A DNA stretch of 64,000 nt from Aedes albopictus (GCF_035046485.1 NC_085137.1:1713977-1777976), one strand, 5' to 3'. Shown: positions 13,447-25,211, counted from the first letter of the stretch. The notes: generated from the sequence alone by a model not told the origin. Made by a program: numbers and translations.

Positions 13447-13859
13447 GGTCCGTGTCCTGGCCCTAATGCCTAGGCTTAAGCGCCTTTACTCGCTCTCTGA
13501 AATGAAACAAACTGGGTGCGAGGGAAACGATGCGTAACTAAAAATTAGTTTTCGAAGTTTATAAATGCCCACTTAAGGAAAAAATGAAAATGTAGTTTGA
13601 AACGGTCTCACCGATTTATCTGGAAATTGCTGTTTCTCGGTGTTAAGGGGGACGTCATTACAGCGCAGTTAGGCTTGCTCCTCGTCTCACCACCGTCGCG
13701 CACGCAGTCAACACAAATTCTCACACGATTATAAACATCCCATTTTTGAAGTAGTTTTACAACTCTCCCACACAACTGAATTCGGCACCGCCCAAACACT
13801 CTCGATAAATACGGAAAATGAAAGATTTGCAGGATTTCCCTGGAAGAATTCCGAACGGA
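13447..13859. other. Unassigned spacer
   Basis: No gene, terminal repeats or homology to other parts of the window are visible. The sequence leads into copy B of the segmental duplication. Confidence 0.3.
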
Positions 13860-14355
13860 ATCCCGGAAGAAAAGCCTAAAAGAATCCCAGGAAGAATCAA
13901 TTCAGGGAACCCCGGAAGGAATCTTCTAAGGAATCTCGGGTAGAATTCCTGTTATAAACCTAGGTAAAGTTCTTACGAACTCTCGGGCTCCTTAAAAGAG
14001 ACTCTGTTGAAATAAATGTAGGAATATCTTTAAAAAATCCAAAATTTCACAGTGAAAATGTATTCACTATATTACGGATTGAGACTGGAGTGTAATGAAT
14101 TTTCATTGCAAACATTTCATTTTTCAACGAGAAAACTGGTTTCTATAATGATGAACCTGGGCGTGTTAGTGTAATGCATATAAGTAAAAAGGAATCAAAA
14201 CTAACGATTTTCTGTTTAATTCCAACATTTCAATGATGACGATCCAGTCCAATAGAGGAAGAACGTGGCTGACATCGCTGCCGCGACATCTCTAGCTGGC
14301 GGGACAGGCAGCTTGACAGATTTATACCCCTCATGTTTGCGAGCAAGAACAACAC
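13860..14355. repeat. Segmental duplication, copy B, part 1
   Basis: It matches 10260-10740 with interspersed substitutions. It contains array units at the left and the landmark GATGAACCTGGGCGTGTTAG. It ends near AGAACAA, where copy A continues directly into GGGAACACTAACGACATTCG. Confidence 0.8.
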
Positions 14356-15599
14356 GCAAAAGAATCTACGGTAAAAATAACCATATTCGACGTAAAGTCA
14401 AAAGAAATTTGACATTTTTTTGGCCGCAATGAGAATGTATGACTGTTTTTACAATCCTGAATGATTGTTTTTACAATCTTGTATTATTGTACCTCAATCG
14501 GAAATCTAATTGAAATAACAACAATGATGCAAATGATCACCTCAATAGTGCTCATCACAACTCATCAACTGTATATTTATCGCGTGCGATTGAACTGTGC
14601 ACTGATCAGCGATGACCAGCAGCAAAGAGGTGGCAAAACGAACATGATGTAAATCACAAACGATTTTGCATACATCTGACTGGGCCGTCACACGCTCGTC
14701 CGAACAGCCGAACCATACCGAATAGGTTGGTTTGCGAAGCTACGGCATGAACGTTCGACACGCACACAGAAGCAACATTCGCATGTACCGATACCATACT
14801 AATAAAGCTTCCAGCCAACGATGCTTCGCGATAAGCTGTCGAAAAGCATCGAAAGCGATGAAAAGAGATGCTTGGCTAGAACGCAACGGCTCAACGGCGA
14901 AAAGGAAGAGTCAACTATGCTGATCTGTGTTGAGTCCGTTCGTGTGCTACTCGTATGGGAGGTTGATTGAATAAAGCGAGGATGGGTGAAAACGTATTGG
15001 TCGTCGAAAGCAAATCGCATCATTTCGCGAATGTTTTCATCAAATAGCAAGCTTGAATAACAATAGTTTCAGGCTTTTGACGTGGGTTGTCAAGCTTGAC
15101 ATCTACAATATTATGGTAGTTTCAAAAATAGTTTTCTTTTGCTTTCAATAATATATTCAGTGGAAAATAGCATGGTTGTTTTTTTCTTTGGGTAGTTATT
15201 ATTTATATTAAAAAAAGAGAAAAAAAAATGTTACAGAATAATCAGAGGATCTCCTGATTTATCAAATTAACAACTTCTCGAAAATGTCTTACCTTGTATT
15301 CCGCATGCCGTACTAATTAGAAATAATTTTCAATTATGCTTTTCGTGTACAACAATCCTATTCGACGCTGAGGGATTGGTCAGTTAAATTGACTTAGAAA
15401 CAAAGTTGAAATATGTTAATTTTCACAAGAGTCGCCATAAAACACAGGATTGTTAAATCAAACATAATTTCACATGGCTTTTAAATTAGCAAATCTGTTT
15501 GAAACTACAAGAATTCACATATTTTCAAAAGAGTTTCAATGTATAAATTCAACAAACGTTATTTTACTTTTAATGTGAACGCTTTTCTGTCCGTGAAAT
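14356..15599. other. About 1.24 kb insertion specific to copy B, unclassified
   Basis: Copy A is contiguous across this point (about 10733-10742), so this block was inserted in B or lost from A. It begins CACGCAAAAG and ends near GTCCGTGAAAT. The ends share only a weak CACG word, and no clean target duplication or coding domain is visible. The part 14640-15050 is less AT-rich and non-repetitive. Confidence 0.45.
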
Positions 15600-15948
15600 G
15601 GAACACCAACGACATTCGTCCTCTATTCACTCTATTTGAAATCCCCAATAGAATCCCGGGAAGAGGTAGTGAAGGAATCATGGCAGGAATGCAGGGAAGA
15701 ATTCCTGAAGAAAGCCCGTAAGAAATCCCTAAAAGAATCATGGGAGTAATCATCTCGGGAATCTCGAGAGAAGGCGCTAAAATAATCAATTCTTGACATA
15801 ATCTTGACACGAATTCCTAGAAAGTGTAGGAGAAACTCTGGGAGGATTCTCAGGAGGAACTACGAGGCAAATCTGACTGAGAATTCTAGGTGAAATCCAA
15901 AGAGAAATATCGGGAAGAATCGCGGAATCATGGAGTAATTCCTGTGGA
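15600..15948. repeat. Segmental duplication, copy B, part 2
   Basis: It matches 10742-11262 of copy A, minus an internal deletion of about 200 bases near 15755. It includes 24 bp array units such as GGAATGCAGGGAAGAATTCC. It ends with AATTCCTGTGGA, the left target duplication of the retroelement that follows. Confidence 0.8.
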
Positions 15949-16919
15949 TGACGGCTGTTCGGGTCCGTATGAAGTTGATCATCAATATTAACTTCTTTTC
16001 CCGATCAGCCTAGATAGCTGTGTAGTGTCGGTAGCGGTTGTCTCAATTGGCTAAGAATAACACTACGGACCACCTGTTCCGGGGGTAAAAGTCCACTAAA
16101 CAGGGAACCCCAATCCAAGGTGTCAGGCGACCCGTGCTGATGGATGAATGGTTGAGGGGGTTTAAAATATGCTCGATCTTTAACGGAGCCCGTAACGTAG
16201 GTAGATCGCCTTTATGTGTTGCGTTACGGTTCAAGATCTACCAAACCGAACCCTAGTGACATCCGGTTTGTCAAGTTGGGGTAATGTGTTTTGGTAATAA
16301 GGATTCATGGTACAAAGTCCTTGTTACTGGTGACAGTTTCTAAAATTGCATTTATTCTGCCTTGCTGATAGTTAAAGAATCGGACTTTGCCCACCCGAGA
16401 CTACACTTGATGTTAGGAAAACAAACATGCTTTACGTATCTAATTGCGTACTAACCTATCAAGGACTGTTAAGTTCTGGTAATTCAAGGACTCACGTGCA
16501 TTCTTATTGCAGAACACATTCTCTAATTTGACAGAGTTTTGCAACTAGCCTAAAGTCCCGGGTTTTTCTTTGTTGTCCTGGGACTAAACTAGAAGCAAGA
16601 CATGGATGGGGCTAGAGTTCCGATGCATGGATAAATATCAGTACCACCGTTTTGTTCTTCTCAGAATTCAAATAGATTGTGTTTGATTAGGGGCGCTCTT
16701 TCACTGGGATTTAAATCTCTATGATAACGGGACCTTTTTATCGCAATCTATTTCTTGTACCTCTGGGATAACAAAACAGGAACTGTACAGAAATCGATGC
16801 TTCATTGCCTCTCAATGACAATGGAGTAGTACGACATGCACTAAATACTAAGGATACGGGTAATGCCACAAAAGATCAAAATACTGGTCGCAGTGGCTCA
16901 CCCGAACAGAAAAAAAAAA
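15949..16919 (+). mobile_element. 971 bp non-LTR-type retroposed insertion with poly-A
   Basis: The insertion is flanked by AATTCCTGTGGA at 15937-15948 and 16920-16931 (12-base target duplication) and ends in a run of A, so it was copied through an RNA with its 3' end at the right. Copy A preserves the uninserted site near 11251-11262. It contains no long open frame. The start (from TGACGGCTGTTCGGG) could be a 5' region and the end (...GGCTCACCCGAACAG) a 3' region, so it may be an internally deleted, non-autonomous derivative of a LINE. The family is not identified. Confidence 0.82.
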
Positions 16920-17328
16920 AATTCCTGTGGAAGGTTATGTATGCCGATAAAGATATCCAGGAAATAAAAATTTGTGCTATTTAGTTTAACAGTTTCTAAA
17001 CTTTTCTTATTATTGTTTTTTTTTTGTAAATTGTAGTCAAACGGCTTTGTTGAAGACTTTGTTGAAATAATTTCTAAGATAGAATAATAAAACTTAGCAA
17101 TAAAGCTCTTTGTTCTGCAAATCCGAGATAAAATAGGCATAAAATATCCATAAGACTAATCTGGCCCACACTTCAGGAGATCTTCAAGGCTACTTTTGAA
17201 GACTGCTTTAAAACTAGTTGTATTTATTTACTTACACTGATGATTGATTATAAGAACTTCATAAAACTTCAACAAAAATAGCTTGAGGCATGTTGATCTT
17301 TTAGATGCCTGTCTCAAAAGTGCTAATA
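16920..17328. repeat. Segmental duplication, copy B, part 3, and adjoining sequence
   Basis: 16920-17060 matches 11255-11390 and 17080-17146 matches 12698-12765 of copy A. 17147-17328 has no counterpart in copy A. No gene is seen. Confidence 0.7.
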
Positions 17329-18710
17329 GGGTAAGGGAGGTATTTTGGACCGCTTTAGGAAGTGGATGAACAATTCAGCGAAAAAAGAAGGTTTCCACTT
17401 CTAAATATGGATAATTTCAGTGAGCATTACGTAGAGCAACATGTTTTCTGCCGAAAAAGGCCTACCAGAACTCTAAATTGTTGTAGCAAATACAAGAAAT
17501 ATCAACACTCCTGAAGGATATCGGGCTTCTATTTTGGACCACCTGACTTTATTTTGGACCACCAAATTAAACTTCAATTGATTGATGAAATGAAAGCCAC
17601 CTCAGCAAAAATTTAAACATAGTTAAAACTACGTGAAGTTTACATCTTTTCTATTCATTTTTTGAGGCAGGGGACGTTTAAAAATTACGTAACGGTATGA
17701 AAAGATGAAAGTTTGTTGCTATTGCCAGTTTTTACGCATTGTAGTATGATGCTTCATAAAAAAAATGTTACGCAAAACGTGTATTTATTAACTATTGCAT
17801 GACGTAAGTCACCATGTATAAATTACGTAACGCTTCATAGGAAGTGTGAAAGTCTAGTGATTTTGCTAAATATAAAGGCGTTCCACACATATTGTAATGA
17901 GTGGAAAGGCCATCAAAAATAAAGTAATTTGAATGATACGTAATTTGTCAACATACATTAGATAACACATTGTCTCAGTCATCAACTAAATGCCGAGAAG
18001 GACAACTTTTCTAAACTGGATGAATGAACACCTGAAAACTTCAACTTGTCGAAAAGTTGTTAGGGCACAAATCGAATCGAAACGAAATAACTTGGCGAAA
18101 AGTTGTTAGAACAAATCGAACCCACAACAATCTCATTGTGAAATAAACGTATAACAACCCAGATCACGGGAGGTCCCAACTTATTCTATTTATCTGTTTT
18201 CAGAGTACATTACATTGGCATGAATGTTTTCTCCCTTTAGAAGGAACTGGAGAGATGGATCTGACAGGTGGTCCAAAATATGTCCACATCTGATTATGTT
18301 GAATATATTTTGGCCATACCTCAAACCACCATTTTAGTAAATATTATCGCTCCACCGAGGTTAAGAACAGTTTATTTTGAGTTCTTAAATGACCCTAACT
18401 ACATTCACATGAAATAAATATTTATTTGTAAAATTTAATACCTCTTCGAAGCCGACTACAAATTTGTCACCTTCTTTGTTTTTGGTGCTTTTCCGTGCGT
18501 TTCATTGGATGGAAGTGAAACCATTTTCTCTATTTTTGATACTGAACAGCATATATAACTGACATCCAAAATAAAGGTCATCACACAGTTGAATACTTTT
18601 CGTGTTCCAATTAAAATTTACCAAGATTTAGTAGAGATTATGTGATAAATATCATAAAACTCCCTAGGTGGGCCAAAATACCTGCCCGGTCCAAAATACC
18701 TCCACTACCC
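17329..18710. mobile_element. 1.38 kb TA-flanked inverted-repeat element
   Basis: The left end GGGTAAGGGAGGTATTTTGG (17329) is matched by the complement of CCAAAATACCTCCACTACCC at the right end (to 18710), with TA at 17327-17328 and 18711-18712. The word TTTTGGACC or its complement recurs just inside both ends (near 17343, 17534, 17554, 18270 and 18690), giving subterminal repeats. No transposase-like frame is visible. Tc1/mariner-type is inferred from the TA target. Confidence 0.72.
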
Positions 18711-19205
18711 TAATTCTTGTTTCCAAGCGAACAAAACTCATGCAGCCGCCACCAATTGTTATTACCTTTAATCAAAACCACCTCAAAACAATGATGAAAC
18801 CAAGTTGCCTTGCATGAAATCTGCAGCATTTATTGAAGATTGTTTTTACTAGTGATGATCTTAAAGCAGATTTGTTCGTCTTAAATGAAACTTATTCGTT
18901 TTATTCAAGAGTAACAGCCTTTGACAATTGTTTGTTTACCTTTTTGGAGCTAGAAAGTTGTTTCGGTACATTTCATGTCAGGATGTGCCAATTCTGTTAT
19001 AGTTTCGTGTATTTAATAAGTGCATTACTAAAATTACACTATTTAGCATGAGTATGAGAAGAGTCACAGTAAGTACCCATTTCATTTTCGATTCAAGTTG
19101 CTTTGGCCTGTGTGAGTAACTGGCTGAAAATTGGAGACAGCAGCAAGCTACTCGCATTTTTGATTGGCTATAAAATGAGTATTTCGTCGATATGATTACT
19201 TTTGA
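18711..19205. repeat. Spacer and segmental duplication, copy B, part 4
   Basis: 18853-19205 matches 12772-13124 closely: AAAGCAGATTTGTT, TTTGGAGCTAGAAAGTTGTT, AGGATGTGCCAATTCTGTTA and AGTCACAGTAAGTACCCATT. The homology stops at TTTTGAG. Short open frames in both copies are not conserved in phase, because indels interrupt them. 18711-18852 is unassigned. Confidence 0.75.
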
Positions 19206-20413
19206 GCACCAAAACGGCAAATTAACAGTGATCAGTAAGCTGTTCACAACCAATTTGTTGCAAATTTATTATTTGATAGTTCGTTGTTTTATTATTCCGC
19301 TTAGTTCTTGTTCCAGAGTAGTGGCTCTAGCTGAAGAATTGAAAGCTTTAAAAAGTTTTCAAAGGAGAACAACTCAAATGAATTGTACTTTAAGAAACGC
19401 AGCATAAACTTATACACGGTGTGTCTGGTAGAACAATATTAATTTAAAAAAATCGGTATCGCTAAAACACCCACCAAACGAAAGCTGAAGGTCCCCTCTT
19501 TCATTTGAGACTAAAAGGAGAAAGTTCTATCGGCGGGTCTAGAACATTTTTTTTTTTTTTTTCAAATATTACTATCTTTGAGGCTTGTGTTTTTTTCTTT
19601 TTTCAACCTTGAGTGTAGCCAAATGGGCTTGTATGAGGTCGCCCATTAGTAACGTGTCCTTTTAAAAGAGTAAACGGGTCAAATCAAAAATAAAAAAATT
19701 TCCTTACAAAATATTGCTTAGACATAAAGTGCAAAAAAAATATTTAAGGAAGTTGAATAGAATTTCAGCAGTATCTGGGCATATATACAAATAAACTTTG
19801 ACTTTTATGTGGAAGTGATAATTGCGGCTGCAATTTTCTTATTTTTTATTGACAGTGTCTTATGATTTAACAGTTTTACGATCAAAGTAGGCCGAGTAAT
19901 GTCAACAAAAATACAACATACATCAAAGTAGCTCGGATAACGGGGCACAACATTTGGAAGGTAATCCATTTCGGAAAACTGAAAGTTTTTTAATGATGCA
20001 AATTAAATCGTTCAAAAGCATGAATAACACGATCTAGAACTCCACACCAATTTTATCAATGTGATGGTCTGTCTTATATCCTTGTATGCCGTGGCTCGGA
20101 TAGAATTATCACACAAGGGTGCGACCATTCATTTGCAAAAATTTACATTCATTTGCTATTATCTCAGTTCAGAAGCATGCTATTGAAAAACAATGTATGG
20201 ATGAATTTAACCTTGTAGTTTTATCTGAAAGTCTGCCGAATAACATTGGGGTCGCACACGCATACCAAAGTCGTGAGCGAGCTGTGAAGACAACTTTCCA
20301 CAGCGTGAATGTAAGTTACATTCACCAAACTACGAGGCAGGATTTGTCCCAGTTTGGACGTTAAGCCCAGAAAAAAAAAGATGCTCATCCCTGAATCCCT
20401 CTGATTTGATTTC
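19206..20413. other. Unassigned AT-rich sequence
   Basis: No supported gene or element. It contains a long T run near 19548-19562 and short frames without domains. Confidence 0.3.
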
Positions 20414-20589
20414 TTATGCCGTTTTTCTTTTTTAACCTGGGTTGGAACTGGATTGGCGGAAAATGTGTAAACAAACAACGTCAAACAAACTTTAGTACAA
20501 GCGAAACCGAAGTCGGGTTGGGGTTGAAACTGTGATCTGATCCAGTTCCAACCCAGGTTGGAACTGTATAATAAAGAAAAACGGCATTA
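20414..20589. mobile_element. MITE, TTA target, PIF/Harbinger-type ends
   Basis: TGCCGTTTTTCTTT at 20417-20430 is matched by its complement ending at 20586, with TTA on both sides (20414-20416, 20587-20589). Inside the ends, AACCTGGGTTGGAACTGGAT and its complement extend the fold. A three-base TTA duplication is the hallmark of PIF/Harbinger elements. At about 170 bp it is non-autonomous. Confidence 0.72.
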
Positions 20590-21911
20590 GTAATATTTTA
20601 AAACTGCCAAACGTGTGACGTAAGCTTCGTCCGGGTGGTGGTGGTTTGAATGCTCACGATGCGAGTTCTCCACCTCTAATCGAATAACAAGCCATACCAA
20701 TGTTTCACACCCATACGGAGAAGATCAGCTGGTTCAACTTTGGCCTCCGTCGTTTATATTTCATATTTGCCGACACCATCGTTGTCATCGTCGTCGCTTT
20801 CTTATAGGTACCGTTTGCATCGCTGAAATTTTTTTCTTGCATTCAATCACATTACAATCTTAGGGGCGACTACGGTACTCCAATCCATCTTGAAGAAAGT
20901 GTTCGCGGTAATTGCTCTCGGTCGGAATAAAAAGCGAATGACGAAGACAATTACAACGACGATGAACGACGATTTCCCATTTGTCAGCAAGGCGCGGAGC
21001 GATATCTTCCTAAACGGTTTCGACAGATAGATGATGATGGCTTTCGACTGTCGACTTGCGCCATGTGCAAGTTATTAATACGCATATAGATAGATAGAAA
21101 GGTACGAGCTCTCATCAGGAGGGAATGCAAATATCAAAAAACAAAGAAATATGGAAGTGGACCGCAAGCAAGCAAGCATCGCGATCGGCAGCCAGCGCGG
21201 GAGTGATTGCTATTTATAAAATTTGGAATGAATGAGAAGCGGAACACACCGTCGTCGTCGTCGCGTTGTTGGTATACCTACAATGATGTCATCGACGCGG
21301 CAATAGACAGAGCAACACCCCGCGCGATGATGACAACGACGATGCGATGGCAGCAAAGCATGCAACGGTGGCGGCGCGCGAAATAAATTAAATGAACATT
21401 CCTCGGCCCGGCCTGCTTGGATGCACGGTGGCTAGGCGAGGTGTGGTTCATCGCAGCACACTGCCACCGGAATTACTGCGAGGATGAGATTCCAACGCCG
21501 ACTACTACGATGTGCGAAAAGATTAATTCGAATTTATTGATCCACAAGTACTGCAATGTGCCCTTCTTCACCGCACTTGACCACAAGAGTAAAGTGCCTA
21601 CCTAATGATAGTAATTAGTTCGCATCGAATTAACCTTTTTTCCTAGCTAATGCACATGGATGACCGAAGGTCTCATGCAAGTGTCGTTCGTTAATGAAAG
21701 ATGGAACCCCTCTCTGCCTTGGAAGGTGTCAGATGATTTGCCTATGGCAAGCGCAGCAACAAGGGCGATTGAGTGGCTAAGCATGTGGCGAATATCGAGT
21801 TGATCAAACAAACAAATGGAAAGCCGACACCCTCGAGTCTTGATGGGGTTGTTGTTGCGGCGGCAGCAGGAGAAAATTGATTCCGGTCAGAAAGTGTTTT
21901 ATTTGAATACA
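20590..21911. other. Non-repetitive stretch with CGTCGT-type trinucleotide runs
   Basis: The sequence is less AT-rich than its surroundings, with interrupted GAC/GTC trinucleotide runs around 20770-20960 and 21250-21340. No exon, splice pattern or domain can be defended. It may be regulatory or intronic host DNA. Confidence 0.3.
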
Positions 21912-22122
21912 TAAGTGACCCGATTTTGTCAGCCCCATTTCGGAACACATGTTTTGCTCTCTTCAAAAAATTAAACAGTTTTTTAAAACTTTGTATCCCT
22001 GTATGTTCTGCATCTCAGGTGTAGGTTGATGATAAATATAAATAAATTAATTAAACATTGACTGTAAGATAATGAGAGCAAAAAGTTTGTCGCAAAATGG
22101 GGCTGACAAAATCGGGTCCTTA
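21912..22122. mobile_element. Palindromic MITE, TA target
   Basis: Arms GACCCGATTTTGTCAGCCCC (left) and the complementary GGGGCTGACAAAATCGGGTC (right) lie just inside TA at 21912-21913 and 22121-22122. Frames on opposite strands encode the same short peptide across the arms, confirming the fold. The element spans 21914-22120. Confidence 0.7.
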
Positions 22123-22904
22123 CTGTATACAGTTTTCCAGCCATTAGTGCCGGGTGCTCAAGCATGGGCGGCGCAGCAGTTAGTAACGTCATGTCAGTGT
22201 GGGTTGATAATTGTATTCGGGCTGTGTGGCTTCCCTTTACTTTTACACATATTCCGCTTGGTTGCGGGAAGGTGTTTTTCCGAAAACCGAAAAAAAACAG
22301 TAAATTCCTAACCGACATTTGTGTACACATAATTAAACCGGAGTGAGACGGAAGCATTGTTACTGTACCGACGACGAGGTGTTTGCGCGCGCCGGGCGCA
22401 ACAGTTTCAACAACGGATCTTTTTGCTGGTCAAATGCACACATCATATGCATGTTCGATTGATTCGGTTTGGGGCTTGAAAACGGCAGCGGAGAGATGAT
22501 AAACTTATACCGTATTTTATGCAACATGCATAGTCTTTTGGTTTCAACGCCTGTTGCAAGCTGTGAATTCGTGTTTTGTCTATTTTTTCGGTCGAGTAGC
22601 TGATGTTTCCATTTTTTTTCTGTTGCTGTTAAAGCCATGTAAATGACCAACATCGGTTATGCACTATGAGGTAACAGAAAGGTAAAGTCAATACAGACGA
22701 AGGAAATTGTGCACAACATAGATCAATGAACCATATGAACATCATGTTAGCTGAGGCGGTAAAATGGAATATTCCAATCAAAGAAGAAAATGCTTCGTTT
22801 TGGGCTTCATTTAATTCCTTCATGAGGTTGTTATAAATTGCGTGCTTCTTCCTATAAATCTACTACCCGAGTAAAAAAAAAACTAACATAACAAGCCAAA
22901 AACT
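22123..22904. other. Unassigned sequence left of the Penelope-like element
   Basis: No supported gene. Short frames on both strands overlap without recognisable domains. Confidence 0.3.
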
Positions 22905-23086
22905 GAAGATGACTGGGCTTCTACTTACAAGCAGATCAAAGGTTCCCTAATGCGGAATCCCTTATCCCTATTTTTATGCGAGCTTTTCATAGCAAATTTA
23001 GAAACCAAGCTTACTTCCGGAGAAATGGTAGAGGTACGTCGACGACATGTTCAGTGTGATCAAACGAGGAGCATTATCTTAGGTTC
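22905..23086 (+). pseudogene. Penelope-like reverse transcriptase fragment (motif C region)
   Basis: Translation from 22926 gives YKQIKG, a PLS core and ELFIANLETKL, the conserved stretch before the catalytic motif in Penelope-like reverse transcriptases. After one frameshift (about 23010-23035) the active-site motif RYVDDMFSVIK follows at 23030-23065, with YVDD as the metal-binding core. An in-frame TAG lies at 23080-23082 and another stop just before RYVDD. The 5' part of the polymerase is missing. The remainder of the element continues at 24369 after an inserted transposon, in the same strand and in phase if the insertion is removed. The fragment is clearly dead. Confidence 0.82.
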
Positions 23087-24368
23087 TACAGTATGACCCA
23101 TAAAAAAATGCGACAGTTTTCAAAGTCATCGTTCCCCTACTTCGAACTGATTAACCTTGCATGTATCTATTGGATAGTATAGTAGAGCCAATAATCTGAT
23201 AATGATAAAGGAACATAGACTGATTTCATGCACATACCTTTGGGAACATAACGTTGAACATATGGATGTCGAAATCGTCCACGTGCCAGAGGCCGTTTTT
23301 TAAGGATATAATTTTCTTTCAATTGCTTTCAATCACATTCAATCAAATTTTATTTTCAAAATAATACTTTTATGGATGGATGAGATCTTCAGGAGTTCGT
23401 TGGTTCGTCGGACAAGAACGAAAAAAATATTAACTTAAAAATTAAGAGACATTTTCTGAAAACTGAATTATTTGACAAATGATCATTTTTAGAAAATATT
23501 ATGTTTTAAGCATGCAATTGTTTTTAAGTACTTAGTATTTGTACCTATCATAAACTGCCCATAACTGCATAACAGTCACATTCGACAAAAGTAGGCATTG
23601 GAGAAAATTGAGCTCAAAGTTTGCAATTTGCATTAGTATGGAAAAGGTTTTAAATTTCAAAAATTTGGCAAAAAAAAACAAAGTTAATTACTTCGCAATG
23701 AAATCTTCTACAGCTCTTCTTGTATGCTGGGCGAATAGTTCAAAAAAATATTAGAGCAAAATATGTTTGGTTGTTGAGGCCAGTGTGTATTCCCAGTGTG
23801 ACTGTTATGCGGTTACATTTGGTAATATTTGTTAATGAGACAAAACGACTTGGTATTTTTCTCACATTTTGTAGAGCAAACTTGTTAAGTTCATTTGGAT
23901 AGATGAAAGTACTGATGATTTGGAGATGAGCTCCTGTATTAACTCAATATTGAGAAAAACTGCAAATGTTATAAATATGCAGTTATGGGCAGTAAAGGTA
24001 GGTTTATATACCTTCATCGACAAAAAATGTTTTGAAAAATGTTCTAACATTGTTAAGTTTTTATTAATTTATCTTAAATACGGTTTTTAATATGTAGCAC
24101 CTTTTTAGTTTTTGTTTCCTAAACATTTGAAATTATTTTTAAGATAATTTTTCAAACATGGGCGTATCAAAGAGTACATATTTCTTCATGGTTTCCATGT
24201 GTTTAAAAGTTGTTTTTTAGTTCATTTTGCTCTGAAAATTAGAGGAAAACTTGATTTTATTTAGAAATTGTTAACAATTATAAGGTATCCCATATACGTA
24301 ACCAATGAATATTTTGACAAAAAATTTAGAGATCCTGTATGACAATACAATTTATGGGTCATACTGTA
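23087..24368. mobile_element. TA-flanked transposon inserted in the Penelope-like element
   Basis: CAGTATGACCCATAAA at 23089-23104 is repeated as its complement ending at 24366, with TA at 23087-23088 and 24367-24368. Removing 23089-24366 and one TA joins the two Penelope parts in the same reading phase, which confirms the boundaries. No transposase frame is visible in the 1278 bases, so it is non-autonomous or decayed. It carries a further MITE at 23555-23992. Confidence 0.82.
23555..23992. mobile_element. MITE nested in the TA-flanked transposon
   Basis: CTGCCCATAACTGCAT at 23555-23570 is matched by its perfect complement at 23977-23992, flanked by TAAA on both sides (23551-23554, 23993-23996). 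Its position inside 23089-24366 makes it the youngest of three nested insertions. Superfamily is unclear; a TAA or TAAA duplication is compatible with several. Confidence 0.7.
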
Positions 24369-25211
24369 GAGGTCATCAACAATGTGCATAAGGATATCAG
24401 GCTCACTCACGAGGAAGAAAAAGAGGGAAAACTTCCACTTCTAGATCTATTAGTTAAGAGTGAAGACAGTTCATCGTTCGAATTCGAGATTTACAGGAAA
24501 CTTACCAATACCATGTGTGTCATACCTAATTTGTCGAATAAGATTGCAACTTTTCACCACATGGTTCACCGAATGCAGACTCTACCTCTAAGCGATGACG
24601 GGAAGAATAAGGAACTCACTCACATATTCGAAACAACGAGAATCAACGGATACAAGGAGAGGACAATTCAGGCCATCATCGACAAAAAGGAGAGGTTGTG
24701 ATATCGAGGTTTCCTAACAACTCTTACCCCTATTTCAGAATCTTTGCAGCGAGTATCAGTCCTCTTTGATCGACACATCACTAATAATTTACGTTCTAGG
24801 CTCAGAAATTTCGGGATCGATTCAGTATTTTCTAGCAGAAACAATCAGCTGAAGACTTCATTAGGCTGATGCTCTACAAAGGATCCAGTTAACCCCCTTA
24901 ACAAGGCTGGCGTTTACAAAATCATTTGCTCCCATTGTGATAAGGTCAACGTTGGCCAAACAAAACGGTCTTTAGAGGTTAGATTCAGGGAACATATGGT
25001 GGAGGTAGGAAAGGCGCAGAGGACAGCGAGTAGAGGCTTGGAATACGATTTCAGGTCGAAAGTTGCTGAACATGTCTTTGAGGAGGGCCACCCTGTAACT
25101 ACAGAGGATATTCAGATTTTGCGAAATGTAAGAGACACTGAAGACGACCTAACAGTTGAGATCGAAATACCACTTCCAGTGTATAAGAAATCGATCAACT
25201 TTTTAGCGTAA
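24369..25211 (+). pseudogene. Penelope-like element: RT tail and GIY-YIG endonuclease
   Basis: The frame reads through EEEKEGKLPLLDLLV, FEIYRKLTNT and HHMVHRMQTLPLS, all typical of the polymerase C-terminus in Penelope-like elements. After stops at 24699-24701 and 24867-24869 the same frame continues to a GIY-YIG domain: GVYKI at about 24909, then the YIG-equivalent NVGQTKRSLEVRFREH at about 24948-24995. GIY-YIG endonucleases nick target DNA to prime reverse transcription. The frame ends at FLA-stop (25211). The last coding stretch, RDTEDDLTVEIEI, overlaps a hammerhead-like RNA motif. Only two in-frame stops interrupt this half, so decay is moderate. Confidence 0.88.
25130..25172 (+). ncRNA. 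Degenerate hammerhead-like motif at the Penelope 3' end
   Basis: CTGAAGA at 25138-25144 is followed by one extra C, then GACC (25146-25149) opposite GATC (25160-25163) with one mismatch, then GAAA (25164-25167). The self-complementary ATACGTAT seen in the copy at 57711 is lost here (ATACCACT). Hammerhead ribozymes are known in Penelope-like elements (Cervera and de la Peña). This copy is probably inactive. Confidence 0.5.
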
